Shown piece after piece: positions 9,292 to 18,030 of a stretch of DNA of 64,000 nt (position 1 is its first letter; every line of letters starts with the position of its first letter). Source of the stretch: Nitrospira sp. Its GTDB lineage: Bacteria > Nitrospirota > Nitrospiria > Nitrospirales > Nitrospiraceae. The position numbers were made by a program, and so were the translations under genes. The notes beneath the pieces are model-generated. The model was given only the letters and a program-made list of their open reading frames with translations, was not told the DNA's origin and searched no databases. The DNA lies in NCBI GenBank assembly GCA_036984305.1, contig BQWY01000001.1, forward strand, positions 248,001 through 312,000. The letters are read 5' to 3'.

Positions 9292-10358
9292 GGAGTGGGC
9301 AGTCGGGCGAGTTGGGCCGCGGTCGCGGCGGCGCCGAGGAGCGCTGTCTTTTGATTCATGATCACGCGGACAGGTATGTTGCCCATGAGGCGCTTGTAGC
9401 GTCCCTTGTTGGTGAACGCGCGCATGAATGTTCCGTCTTGGAGCTTGGCCATAATTTTCGGGGCGATCCCGCCCCCGACATAGACGCCATCGAGCGCCAT
9501 GACTTTCAGGGCCAGGTTTCCGGCCTCGGCCCCGTAAATGCCGGCAAAGATGTCAAGCGTCTGCTTGGCAATGTCCGCCTGTCCAGAAAGGCCGGCCTCC
9601 GATATGACTGCGGGAGCGTCTCCCGTGCGGATCTTTTCGGCCAGCCATGTCGGCTCGTTCTTCTTTACGTCACGGACAAACTCATAGATCGCATGAATTC
9701 CGGGGCCGGAGAGCACGCGCTCATAGCTCACGTGAAGATATTGCCCACGAAGATGCCGAAGGAGATCGATCTCCAGATCGCTGTTGGGCGCAAAGTCGCA
9801 GTGGCCGCCTTCCGACGAAAAGGGCTGATACCCGGTTCCGGTCCACACCAACGCGGCTTCACCCAACCCCGTGCCTGCCGCGATCAAACCCAGGCAGCGT
9901 TTGTTTTTGGGGGCTTGACCTGCATTGAGCGACTCCGTTTCGTCCGGGCGTAAAAACAGCAGACCATATGCCGTCGCTTCGAGGTCATTCAGCAGACGGA
10001 CCTGCGGGATCTTGAACCGTTCGGCAAGATCAGGTCCGGAAATCACCCATGGCAGATTGGTCGTATGGCAACGATTGTCGATGACCGGCCCGGCCACACC
10101 GAAACATGCGGCCTTCACGGTGATTCTTTCTACCGTGTGCTCGCGGGCCTCATCGGATGTCGCCTCGCCTGCATCTGTTGGTGTATCCATGTCCACCGGA
10201 GCAGATGGCGGCGTGAGGAACTCGTCGACCACGTCCTCTAGGCTCGCAAAATCGGCACTGTAAAAGGTTTCCGCCCGGCACGGCTCCACACGCTCGCTCG
10301 TCCAATCGTACAGGGCCAGGTTGACTTTCGTGCCGCCAATGTCTCCGGCAAGTATCAT
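9288..10358 (-). CDS. glk: Glucokinase (ROK-independent Glk family)
   Basis: This cytoplasmic kinase phosphorylates glucose with ATP to glucose 6-phosphate. The N-terminal ATP phosphate-binding loop LAGDIGGTKVNLALY and the LLNDLEATAYG segment with the catalytic Asp are typical of the bacterial Glk family. AAGTGLGEA and the glucose-contact region SSEGGHCDFAP follow. At 356 residues it is slightly longer than E. coli Glk (about 320), with an extra acidic insert near residues 50-70. It starts four bases after the pgl stop. Together with pgl it channels glucose into the oxidative pentose phosphate route. Confidence 0.92.
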   Translation of the reverse strand: MILAGDIGGTKVNLALYDWTSERVEPCRAETFYSADFASLEDVVDEFLTPPSAPVDMDTPTDAGEATSDEAREHTVERITVKAACFGVAGPVIDNRCHTTNLPWVISGPDLAERFKIPQVRLLNDLEATAYGLLFLRPDETESLNAGQAPKNKRCLGLIAAGTGLGEAALVWTGTGYQPFSSEGGHCDFAPNSDLEIDLLRHLRGQYLHVSYERVLSGPGIHAIYEFVRDVKKNEPTWLAEKIRTGDAPAVISEAGLSGQADIAKQTLDIFAGIYGAEAGNLALKVMALDGVYVGGGIAPKIMAKLQDGTFMRAFTNKGRYKRLMGNIPVRVIMNQKTALLGAAATAAQLARLPTP

Positions 10359-10361
10359 TTA

Positions 10362-11135
10362 CTACTCATGGTGAGGCATGCGCTGTTCTTGCGATCGCAG
10401 CTCCGAGGCTGCTGCGTCGTCAAGGTACCACAACAGCCGGCCCGCAGTGGGACGAATTCGAGCTGACGGTAAAAGCTCTCCCCCGCCGGTCGATTCGAGG
10501 ATCTTCCCGACGATTGAAGCTTTCTTCATTCCAGTGACGAGGAAGAGAACGACTTTTGCCTGGTTAAGAAGAGGAATTGTCATGGTAATGCGATCCCGGA
10601 CTCCAACGGGCGACGACGAGGTGACAACCAATCGGTCTCGCTCAGCCAATGCGGGACTTCCAGGAAATAGCGACGCCGTATGCCCGTCGTCTCCTACACC
10701 GAGCAATACAAAGTCGAAGGCAGGGATCTGCGAAGGGGCCACGGTGAAGGTTTGGCGGAGACTAGCCTCATACCGGCGAGCCGCATCCTCAGGATTGTCC
10801 TCGCCGTGCATACGGGCGATGTGTTCATCGGGTATACGGAGGGGCTCGAACAGAGACTTCCTGGCCATGGCGTAGTTGCTTTCCGGATGGTCTAGAGGGA
10901 CGCATCGTTCATCGCCGAAGAAAAAGCGAATGCGTGGCCAGTCGAATCGCGGCGCCCATTCTGAGGACGCAAGAATCTGATAGAGCGTGCGGGGAGTGGA
11001 TCCGCCGGAAAGAACCAATCGAAACGGAGCGTCGCGGCGACGCGTCTCCTCGGCGCATTGTAGCAGCAGGGCGCATGCCCCATGCGCGAGCCCGGCTGCA
11101 TTTTCGAACGCACGAATTTCAGCTGGGTAAAGCAT
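10362..11135 (-). CDS. pgl: 6-phosphogluconolactonase
   Basis: This enzyme hydrolyses 6-phosphoglucono-1,5-lactone to 6-phosphogluconate, the second step of the oxidative pentose phosphate pathway. The 257-residue protein shows the SGGSTP phosphate loop, FFGDERCVP, HPESNY and LLGVGDDGHTASLFPG, all hallmarks of the DevB/Pgl family. It starts a few bases after the stop of a truncated isomerase-like reading frame and precedes glk. The gene for glucose-6-phosphate dehydrogenase, its usual partner, is not in the window. Confidence 0.95.
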   Translation of the reverse strand: MLYPAEIRAFENAAGLAHGACALLLQCAEETRRRDAPFRLVLSGGSTPRTLYQILASSEWAPRFDWPRIRFFFGDERCVPLDHPESNYAMARKSLFEPLRIPDEHIARMHGEDNPEDAARRYEASLRQTFTVAPSQIPAFDFVLLGVGDDGHTASLFPGSPALAERDRLVVTSSSPVGVRDRITMTIPLLNQAKVVLFLVTGMKKASIVGKILESTGGGELLPSARIRPTAGRLLWYLDDAAASELRSQEQRMPHHE

Positions 11136-11139
11136 CCGG

Positions 11140-11430
11140 CTATCGAGGGCGCCGCCGGACCTTGCGCGCCGCGCGCGGTGATGTAAGGAACCTCGAACGC
11201 GTGGCCGAGGTTGAGGTGGTTCCCAAAATGCCGAGTGTCGTGGGAGGCTGATGACACACCGTGACCTGCGCCGTGAGCCAACCGAGACAATTGGTTAGTT
11301 CAGTGGGGTTTGGTTTCCAGAGGGTGTGGTCAGCTGCCCACACTTGCGTGGCGACACGCTCGCGCGCAAGATGAGCCAATTCGGCCTCGATGAGTGCGGT
11401 CGCCTCGCCGAGTTGTGCAGATGTTGCCAT
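11140..11430 (-). pseudogene. Truncated phosphoglucose-isomerase-like remnant
   Basis: The first 50 or so residues (ATG at 11430) resemble the N-terminus of the glucose-6-phosphate isomerase found alone or fused to transaldolase. I read this from an Ala/Glu-rich helix followed by WAADHTLWKPNPTELTN and GWLT. The similarity then stops. The last 40 residues (Thr/Ser/Arg-rich, ending RKVRRRPR) look like a frame never used for coding, and the stop lies just before pgl. A working isomerase is over 400 residues, so this is probably a decayed gene heading the pgl-glk-rpiA operon. A short expressed leader ORF cannot be excluded. The identification rests on memory of the motif. Confidence 0.45.
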
Positions 11431-11584
11431 GATGGAAGCGAGCACGAGCCTCGTAGAAAGTTGGCGAAGGAAACGGAATGGCTATCTTAGGAAGTCGCGA
11501 GGGAAAACGCAAATGTCGTACGCAGTTGGTGAGAGCTGGCGTGCCAATCGGTCGAGCGGCGTCGAACATGATCCGCCCCGACAA

Positions 11585-12757
11585 CTAATCAGCTGCGAAT
11601 TCGGCCAGTTCCGGGAGTACACGAGAGACAGGATTGTTCCCATCCAGTGCTCCCACAATCGTGACAGGGGTGCCCGGCTGGATGCGTTGGTATAACTTAT
11701 CCATCTTGCGGTTGTCGAGCATCATTCCGCCGGTGATAGGAGTAAGATCGCGGCTGTTCTGACCGTGTATGGCAAGGGAAGTCGGGACAATTTCAGCCGA
11801 CGTGCCGGTATCGGCCTTTCGCTCGATTCGATAGGTACGCCGGTCCTCTCCATTGGGATAGTCCAGCACGAGCGCGCGATGATAGGGGGTCTTCGACGGG
11901 CCCTGTTTCTGGACCACGTGGTAATATCCCTCAGGGGTCGCGCCGTCGCCATGCCGATGCTTTTCCAAGATCCCGTCCGCGCCTAGGCGAATCGAAACGG
12001 TCGAGATCAGCTTTCCGCCCCGGTACAGCTTGAGTTCTCGATCGGCTTTGTTCACGATGACGGCGTGGGCACGCGCCCGACGGGACCAATCCAGCGTGTG
12101 CTGCGCCATGAGTCTCCAGTTCGCGATCTTATCCTCGTCCGTATACCGCCCGAGCTCGCGTGTCAATTTGATGGTCTGCGCGCCGATTGATTTTAGGGCC
12201 AATTGCGCCTGCTCCTCGGCTCTCTTGTATCGGGCGTGTTCATAGTAGGTGCGAGACTGATGAACGAGCAAGGTCGTTTCCACCAGTTGTTTCCCTATGA
12301 GCGTTTGACCGCCGAGTTCGGTGATCTTGGCCTTCAGCCTCTCTAAGCGTGTTGAGGCACGTTCTAGCTGCTCCGATGCCGACTTCCGTTGCGTCTCTCG
12401 CCGCTCTTTGGTCACAGTAAGCGTCTTACGAGCTTGCTCCGCCACTCGGGCTACTTCCGCCGCGACTCGATTGGGCTCCCACGGTAGACGAATCAGATCG
12501 TCATCTTCCTCCAGCCGTGCCTTGAGCGCGACCCATTGCTCGATGAATCGGTTGTATTCCTCTGGGGCGAATTCTGCGCCTCCGACTTCGTGCAGTTCGC
12601 GGTCCATGGCCTCAACATCTTGGATAAGCTCGGGAGGCGCCGTTTGAATGCATCCACTCAGCCCCATGGTCAGGACAAGCAGCATGCCGAGGGACATGAG
12701 CCGGCATGACCGGACTGAACGGTTCCCATGCCGCCCTCTGAAGGAGATGGAGGTCAT
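11585..12757 (-). CDS. YkuD-fold lipoprotein with degenerate catalytic motif
   Basis: This 390-residue protein has a lipoprotein signal (lipobox LSGC at about residues 33-36), a long helical coiled-coil region (about 45-225) and a C-terminal L,D-transpeptidase-like (YkuD) domain. In the active-site region the conserved HG of LAIHGQNS is present. However, the segment aligning with the usual SxGCxRLxN reads ITGGMMLDN, so Gly replaces the catalytic Cys and Met the Arg. It therefore probably binds peptidoglycan or acts structurally rather than cross-linking. The start overlaps the upstream lipoprotein stop (ATGA), so the two are coupled and may work together at the envelope. Confidence 0.75.
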   Translation of the reverse strand: MTSISFRGRHGNRSVRSCRLMSLGMLLVLTMGLSGCIQTAPPELIQDVEAMDRELHEVGGAEFAPEEYNRFIEQWVALKARLEEDDDLIRLPWEPNRVAAEVARVAEQARKTLTVTKERRETQRKSASEQLERASTRLERLKAKITELGGQTLIGKQLVETTLLVHQSRTYYEHARYKRAEEQAQLALKSIGAQTIKLTRELGRYTDEDKIANWRLMAQHTLDWSRRARAHAVIVNKADRELKLYRGGKLISTVSIRLGADGILEKHRHGDGATPEGYYHVVQKQGPSKTPYHRALVLDYPNGEDRRTYRIERKADTGTSAEIVPTSLAIHGQNSRDLTPITGGMMLDNRKMDKLYQRIQPGTPVTIVGALDGNNPVSRVLPELAEFAAD

Positions 12758-13383
12758 GGACTTAGTGACGGGTGGAGCCTCCGCTCCGGTACGTCGCCGA
12801 TGCGCATCGAGAGCGCTTCTACCTGGTCGGTGATCGATTGTGCCTGTGCGGTAACGGCGCGTGCACGCGCCGTCGCAGCGAGATAATCGTGCGTATCGAA
12901 CGCCTCCGTTGCCCTTTCCAGGGATACGAGCAGGGCATCGGAATCAACAGCCTGCCGGCGGATGTGTCCGGAGCCGAAACGCTCCCTTGCCTCGTGAATT
13001 TCTCGACGTGTAAGGGCGAGCACGGCTTGTGCTTGCTCCAATGCAGCGCTTGCTTCCGCACGGGCCTGAATACGCTCTGTAGAGGACTGCTCAATCACCT
13101 GCTGGGCGTCTTGTGCAATTCTTTCTGCGAGCGTATCAGCTTGCCCGTAGTCACGCATGAAGCGTGGGTAGTCGTCCTGGGTTTCGACGGTTGCCTGAAG
13201 GGTGACCAGGAGCCTTTGCAGCCGCTGTACATCCTCGGTTGCATAGACCGCAGCTTCACCTTGCTTGGCCTCGGTCACCAGACGCTCGGCCGTCTCGATG
13301 CGATCTGAGGGCCGTTCCGTACAACCGAATTCCATCATTACCGCGAGCGCAGTGAATATGACGAAGCTCAAGACCTTGGGCAC
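12754..13383 (-). CDS. Helical lipoprotein of unknown function
   Basis: About 209 residues. I prefer the GTG at 13383, preceded by a GAGGG eight bases upstream, because it puts a normal lipoprotein signal (VLSFVIFTALAV, then EFGC) at the N-terminus. A frame open to 13470 would add 29 residues before it. The mature part is almost all amphipathic helix, rich in Ala, Glu, Gln and Arg, and probably forms a coiled coil. There is no catalytic motif. It overlaps the YkuD-like gene by four bases; both are coiled-coil lipoproteins and may form one envelope complex. Confidence 0.6.
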   Translation of the reverse strand: MPKVLSFVIFTALAVMMEFGCTERPSDRIETAERLVTEAKQGEAAVYATEDVQRLQRLLVTLQATVETQDDYPRFMRDYGQADTLAERIAQDAQQVIEQSSTERIQARAEASAALEQAQAVLALTRREIHEARERFGSGHIRRQAVDSDALLVSLERATEAFDTHDYLAATARARAVTAQAQSITDQVEALSMRIGDVPERRLHPSLSP

Positions 13384-13772
13384 TCGAACCCTCGCGCAAG
13401 GAACGCCCACGCCGATCGTTGATGATTCGAACATCATGCCTATGAACGACAACGACACGAATTTACTCACGCCGTGGCCAGAACCTCAAAACACAAAAAG
13501 ATCCACCCCTCTCTCAAAATCCTTGCAATCACCGAGCCATGACATTTACCCTTATCTAATTGAAAAAGCAGTGAATTTTGACATCCAGATGCAATATCAC
13601 GCTGGATTCGTGCGTTTAGTCTGTGGCGTGTTGGTGTGAATGGGACAAAAGTGCCTCAACCCTGCAGATATACGCTGCGGAGACTACATCAAGAGCTTAG
13701 GAAGTATCACACGGTGGTCGCCGCCGTTCGATCCTGCATCCTCAGTTGGTCACGTCGAGTCATGTCATTTCG
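13384..13772. other. Divergent intergenic region upstream of rpmH
   Basis: This stretch of about 390 bases separates the leftward lipoprotein operon from the rightward rpmH operon and must hold the leftward promoter. Parts near 13490-13600 are A/T-rich. I looked for DnaA boxes (TTATNCACA) because rpmH often lies near the replication origin, and found none. There is no coding signal. Confidence 0.4.
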
Positions 13773-13801
13773 TTGACAGGGGGCCTGCTGCTACTTATAA
13801 T
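13773..13801 (+). promoter_or_regulatory. Perfect-consensus sigma-70 promoter of the rpmH operon
   Basis: TTGACA at 13773-13778 and TATAAT at 13796-13801 are both exact consensus hexamers with the optimal 17-base spacer. Transcription would start near 13808, about 27 bases before the rpmH start. Such a strong promoter fits a ribosomal-protein gene and would drive rpmH, rnpA, yidD and yidC. Confidence 0.9.
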
Positions 13802-13834
13802 CGCCAACTTGCTTGCTACTATAAGGAGTTTGCA

Positions 13835-13972
13835 ATGTCGTTTACGTACCAGCAGCCCTCCAATCTTAAGCGGAAGCGCGAGCACGGCTTCAGAAAGCGC
13901 ATGAGCACCAAAGGTGGAAGGAAAGTCCTTGCACGCCGGCGAGCGAAGGGCCGTGCTCGACTTAGCGTCTGA
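13835..13972 (+). CDS. rpmH: Ribosomal protein bL34
   Basis: This is the 45-residue large-subunit ribosomal protein. [20 protein letters not shown] and the highly basic C-terminus [14 protein letters not shown] are the family signature. The ATG at 13835 follows the Shine-Dalgarno AAGGAG. It opens the conserved rpmH-rnpA-yidD-yidC order found near many bacterial origins. Confidence 0.97.
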   Translation: MSFTYQQPSNLKRKREHGFRKRMSTKGGRKVLARRRAKGRARLSV

Positions 13973-14181
13973 GTCCTTCGACCGGGCCTCGTGAAGCATA
14001 AGCGCTGTCGGGTCTCCGCAGTTATTCTCCACACTAGTCTATTTGCCGCCCAAGTGACCTGCCGCCGGCTGCCGCTAGTGGACGCGATTCCATAGTAATG
14101 AACTGTGTCCACGGTGCAGGTTGGGAACAAACATACGAGACTCCCGGCAGGGGCGGGCGCTCTGCGGCGGTCCAAAAACGC

Positions 14182-14538
14182 ATGAAACTGAGACGTGGGA
14201 GTGACCGCCAGCTCTTTCTTCGAAGGGGAGTAGACATCGAGCGGGCGAAGCGAATGGGACGTCGGGTGCCCACGTCTTCTTTTAACATGGTGGTAGCCGC
14301 AGCCCATGCGCTCCCAACTAAGATTGCCGTCATTGTGGGCCGGAAGTTTGGTCCGGCGACCCGTCGAAATCGGGCAAAGCGCCGGATCCGAGAATTGTCC
14401 CGGTCAGTTGAGGAGCGCCTAGTGGATCATTATCATGTGCTGATTTTCCCCAAGGCTCCGGTGGTGAACCTACCTTATGCCGAGCTAGCCCAAGTCTGGG
14501 TTCGACTGTTTGCGCGAGAGGGACTACTACGTGATTAG
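14182..14538 (+). CDS. rnpA: Ribonuclease P protein component
   Basis: This basic protein subunit of RNase P helps the catalytic RNA bind the 5' leader of precursor tRNA. From ATG 14182 it is 118 residues, the usual length. The diagnostic RNR motif is present in [20 protein letters not shown]. The open frame extends to 14098, but the extra residues do not look like RnpA, and no clear Shine-Dalgarno supports either start. The gap of about 210 bases after rpmH is larger than usual. The end overlaps a possible GTG start of yidD. Confidence 0.85.
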   Translation: MKLRRGSDRQLFLRRGVDIERAKRMGRRVPTSSFNMVVAAAHALPTKIAVIVGRKFGPATRRNRAKRRIRELSRSVEERLVDHYHVLIFPKAPVVNLPYAELAQVWVRLFAREGLLRD

Positions 14539-14545
14539 TGAACTA

Positions 14546-14797
14546 ATGCGAAGAATTGTGATTTGGCCAATCCGTGCCTACCAGCTGTTTTTCTCTCCGC
14601 TTATGGGGCGGCAATGCCGCTTTTATCCCAGTTGCTCGCATTATGCGATCAAGGCTATCGCGTCGCATGGTGTGTTGCGCGGGTGCGGACTGTCTGCTTG
14701 GCGTCTACTGAAATGTCACCCGTTCCACCCTGGCGGGTTTGATCCCATTCCCCTACATCGGACTACACAGACCGGTCCTCGTGCGGGTGTGGAGTGA
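14546..14797 (+). CDS. yidD: Membrane protein insertion efficiency factor YidD
   Basis: This 83-residue protein carries the YidD hallmarks: an N-terminal amphipathic segment ([10 protein letters not shown]), [11 protein letters not shown], and the [14 protein letters not shown] tail. It assists insertion of membrane proteins by YidC, encoded next. I place the start at ATG 14546; a GTG at 14531 overlapping the rnpA stop would add five residues. Confidence 0.93.
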   Translation: MRRIVIWPIRAYQLFFSPLMGRQCRFYPSCSHYAIKAIASHGVLRGCGLSAWRLLKCHPFHPGGFDPIPLHRTTQTGPRAGVE

Positions 14798-14846
14798 TGA
14801 GATGATCAGGCATCACGGATAAAGCCCACCTTGGATTTTCCGACAC

Positions 14847-16508
14847 ATGGATAATCGCGTTATCGCTTTTCTCATCGTATCGCTTCTGATTATCGTTGGA
14901 TATGACTACCTGATGAAGGAGCTCGGGTACCTTCCGTCCTCGACCAGCGAGGAGCAAACATCAATCGATTCTGTCACACAAGCACCGTTGGAAGTACAGA
15001 AGGAAGAGACTCCCACAATGGCGAATGCGTCGAGCGAGAAGGATAAGGATTCGACTCGGTCGTCGGCCGGCGTCATGGGTTCTCATGCCCGGCCGGCGGC
15101 CGGAAGCGAGCGTGTGGTGCGCGTGGAAACAGAATTGTATAAGGCCGACCTGTCTTCTCGGGGTGGTGTGATTAAAGCGTGGGAGCTGACGCAATATACG
15201 ACTGCGGTCGACAGTGACGCACCTCCGGTGCAATTGGTGTACAAGACTGCACAGTTTCCCGGACCCTTGTCTCTGCGGTTGCCGGATTCGGCCGTGACGA
15301 AGGAGTTGCAAGAAGGCGACTACGAGGTCGAACAAGATGTGAGCCGTCTCGACGCCGCTAGACCGACCGGACGCCTCACGTTCCGATATCGAAATGAACA
15401 GTCCGGTCTACAGGTCGAGAAGGTTCTGACGTTTCACTACGACTCGTATCTTGTCGATGTGGCCATAAAGCTTCAAGGGGTGGCGGGTCCGGTCGACGTC
15501 GGCTTGGGCGCAAATTTTGGAATTGTTGAGTGGGGAGAGGGATTTATCGGTCTGATCGGACCGGCTTCGCTGGTCGACGACAAAATCGAAAAGGATACAC
15601 CCTCCACCGAAAGCGAACGAACAGGAAACGTCGTGTGGGCAGCGTTGCAAGACAAGTATTTCATGAGTGTCCTGATCCCTCGTCAAGCCTCCGCTGTCCT
15701 AGTGAAGAAAGAGCTCGACAAGGTCGTCTCAACGAGCGTGCGAATGCCTATTCCTCCTTCTGGCGGAGTGGTTGAGGCTCGATTGTACGCCGGCCCCAAG
15801 CAATACGACACGCTTCGGGATTTTCACATCGGACTCGAGGACACGATTGATTTTGGATGGTTTATCTATGGGAGCTGGGGCTTTGTGAAGATGGTGGCCA
15901 AGCCGCTATTTGCGGTCTTGCGAACCATCAATGAAGTGACCCAGAACTTCGGGCTGACGATCATTTTGCTGACGGTGGCATTGAAGCTGTTATTTGCTCC
16001 ATTGCAGTACAAGGCCTACAAGTCCATGAAGGACATGCAGTTGATACAACCGAAGGTCGCAGCCGTGCAGGAAAAATTCAAGGACGATAGGGAACGCCTT
16101 AACAAGGAATTGATCAGCTTATATCGAGACCACAAAGTCAATCCGGTAGGGGGCTGCTTGCCCATGTTGTTGCAGATGCCGGTTTTTGTGGCGTTGTTCA
16201 ATATTCTGTATATGACCATTGACCTCCGGCAGGCCCCCTTCATGCTCTGGGTCAAGGATCTTTCTGTTCCGGATCCATATTACGTGCTGCCCATCATTAT
16301 GGGTGGTACCATGGTAATCCAGCAGAAGATCATGCCCACAACAATGGATCCGACGCAAGCAAAGGTCATGCTGGTTCTTCCTGTGATGCTCACCTTTCTG
16401 TTTCTTACCTTTCCTGCCGGGTTGGTGCTGTATTGGCTGACGAACAATACGTTGACGATCGTTCAGCAGTTTGTCACTGACCGGTATCTCTTCAAAAGAC
16501 CCGCGTAG
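14847..16508 (+). CDS. yidC: Membrane protein insertase YidC
   Basis: This 553-residue inner-membrane insertase integrates membrane proteins with or without SecYEG. It has the Gram-negative layout. There is an N-terminal transmembrane helix (about residues 6-23), a variable linker, and a large periplasmic beta-sandwich domain (about 85-330). The conserved five-helix 60KD_IMP core follows (about 350-545), with the amphipathic loop KMKDMQ-like segment and NPVGGCLPMLLQMPVF. The C-terminus is short and basic. It lies in an operon with rnpA and yidD. Confidence 0.95.
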   Translation: MDNRVIAFLIVSLLIIVGYDYLMKELGYLPSSTSEEQTSIDSVTQAPLEVQKEETPTMANASSEKDKDSTRSSAGVMGSHARPAAGSERVVRVETELYKADLSSRGGVIKAWELTQYTTAVDSDAPPVQLVYKTAQFPGPLSLRLPDSAVTKELQEGDYEVEQDVSRLDAARPTGRLTFRYRNEQSGLQVEKVLTFHYDSYLVDVAIKLQGVAGPVDVGLGANFGIVEWGEGFIGLIGPASLVDDKIEKDTPSTESERTGNVVWAALQDKYFMSVLIPRQASAVLVKKELDKVVSTSVRMPIPPSGGVVEARLYAGPKQYDTLRDFHIGLEDTIDFGWFIYGSWGFVKMVAKPLFAVLRTINEVTQNFGLTIILLTVALKLLFAPLQYKAYKSMKDMQLIQPKVAAVQEKFKDDRERLNKELISLYRDHKVNPVGGCLPMLLQMPVFVALFNILYMTIDLRQAPFMLWVKDLSVPDPYYVLPIIMGGTMVIQQKIMPTTMDPTQAKVMLVLPVMLTFLFLTFPAGLVLYWLTNNTLTIVQQFVTDRYLFKRPA

Positions 16509-16592
16509 CTTTCGAAGGCTGGCAAAAGGCCCGCTCACCGATCGGCGCGGTGTCAAGTGTCAAGACCCTGGCCTCTGGCGGGTCCCTCAATT

Positions 16593-18023
16593 ATGAACGA
16601 TGAGGTCACCATCTGCGCCATTGCAACCCCTCCTGGGCATGGGGGCATTGGTGTCATCCGAATCAGTGGCCCTGAAGCAGTATCCGTGTGCACCCCCCTC
16701 GTCCGGCTTCATAATGGCCGTCACCTCAGCGACTCGCCCTCTCACCGTCTACAAATGGCGGATGTTCTTGAGCTACGGCCGCAATCATATTCGATCGTCA
16801 ATACGTCGGGTTCGCAAGACGAGCCCATTATATTAGATCAAGCTCTGGCAGTAGTCATGCGGGCACCCCATTCGTATACGGGAGAAGATGTCGTCGAGAT
16901 CCAGTGTCATGGGGGTCCGATTTTGCTTCAGAAGATCTGCAACATCCTCATGGCGCAGGGGGCCCGCTTGGCCGAACCAGGAGAGTTCACCAGGCGAGCA
17001 TTTCTGAACGGCCGTTTGGATCTGGCCCAAGCCGAAGGTGTCTTGGATACCATTCGAGCAAAGACGCAGGCTGGGCTTCGTCTCGCCCAGGAGCTGCTTC
17101 AAGGCAGATTGTCGAATGAGGTACGGAGTCTTCAAAGTACACTGACGGGGTTGCTGGCTCGCGTGGAGGCGGGTATCGATTTTGTGGAGGAGGATATTGC
17201 GTTTGTGCGGGAGGAAGAGGTTCAGGCGCAGGTGAGTGAATCCATTGCGCACTTGGAGCGGCTCCTCGCGACATGGGATTCGGGTCGCCTGCTCCGAGAG
17301 GGGGCGAAGGTGGTATTGGTCGGACGGCCGAATGTCGGAAAATCGAGTCTCTTGAACGTACTCTTGCGCTTCGATCGGGCCATCGTGACCTCGACTCCAG
17401 GCACCACGCGCGATACGCTCGAAGAGACCTTGACTATTGAGGGCGTGCAGGTCCGGCTTGTCGACACGGCAGGACTGCGACCAACCGACGACCCGGTGGA
17501 GGCGGAGGGTGTTCGCCGCACTCAAGGAACTATGGATGACGCCGATCTGTTGCTGGTGGTCTTGGATGGTTCCGCTCCACTTTCGGTGGAAGATCGAGGT
17601 ATTTTAGATGAGACGGCGGGGAAGCACAGGCTCGTGGTAATCAACAAGAACGACCGTCCGCAGGAATTGTCCGAGGCTGACCGCCGGGGAATCGAAACCG
17701 CAGCGCCATCGGTGGTCATTGGCACGTCTGCGCAGACGGGTACTGGTATCGATGACTTGCGCCGGGCGATACTTCAGGCGCTTCCATGCTTTCTGGAGTC
17801 GCGCGAGGCCGTCGTCGTTACAAGGTTGCGGCATCGGGACGCCTTGGATCGGGCGCGTGAGTCGCTCCAGCACGCCCAGCAGGGAGCGTGCGCTCGAGTG
17901 TCGGCCGAATTTTTGTCTGTGGACCTGCGCGCGGCCGTGCAAGCCTTGGGAGAGTTGACCGGGGATGTCACGACTGAGGACTTATTGAATCGTATTTTTT
18001 CGGATTTTTGTATTGGGAAGTAA
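16593..18023 (+). CDS. mnmE: tRNA modification GTPase MnmE
   Basis: With MnmG this GTPase installs the carboxymethylaminomethyl group on wobble uridine 34 of several tRNAs. The 476-residue protein starts at ATG 16593; the frame to 16557 is an unlikely extension. It has an N-terminal folate-binding domain ([16 protein letters not shown]), a helical domain, and an embedded G domain. The G domain shows [12 protein letters not shown] (Walker A), TTRDT, DTAGLR and NKND. The C-terminus ends FCIGK with the conserved Cys. The mnmG start follows seven bases after the stop. Confidence 0.96.
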   Translation: MNDEVTICAIATPPGHGGIGVIRISGPEAVSVCTPLVRLHNGRHLSDSPSHRLQMADVLELRPQSYSIVNTSGSQDEPIILDQALAVVMRAPHSYTGEDVVEIQCHGGPILLQKICNILMAQGARLAEPGEFTRRAFLNGRLDLAQAEGVLDTIRAKTQAGLRLAQELLQGRLSNEVRSLQSTLTGLLARVEAGIDFVEEDIAFVREEEVQAQVSESIAHLERLLATWDSGRLLREGAKVVLVGRPNVGKSSLLNVLLRFDRAIVTSTPGTTRDTLEETLTIEGVQVRLVDTAGLRPTDDPVEAEGVRRTQGTMDDADLLLVVLDGSAPLSVEDRGILDETAGKHRLVVINKNDRPQELSEADRRGIETAAPSVVIGTSAQTGTGIDDLRRAILQALPCFLESREAVVVTRLRHRDALDRARESLQHAQQGACARVSAEFLSVDLRAAVQALGELTGDVTTEDLLNRIFSDFCIGK

Positions 18024-18030
18024 GTTCCCC

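Noticed and set aside
13720-13745. tRNA T-arm-like GTTCGATCC
   Set aside because: No acceptor, D or anticodon stem around it.
13384-13834. Possible replication origin before rpmH
   Set aside because: The gene order is origin-like, but there is no cluster of DnaA boxes, and dnaA/dnaN are absent from the window.
16569-16592. CTCTGGC before mnmE, complementary to part of the RNA core
   Set aside because: A seven-base match to GCCAGAG is expected by chance, and mnmE has no iron link.
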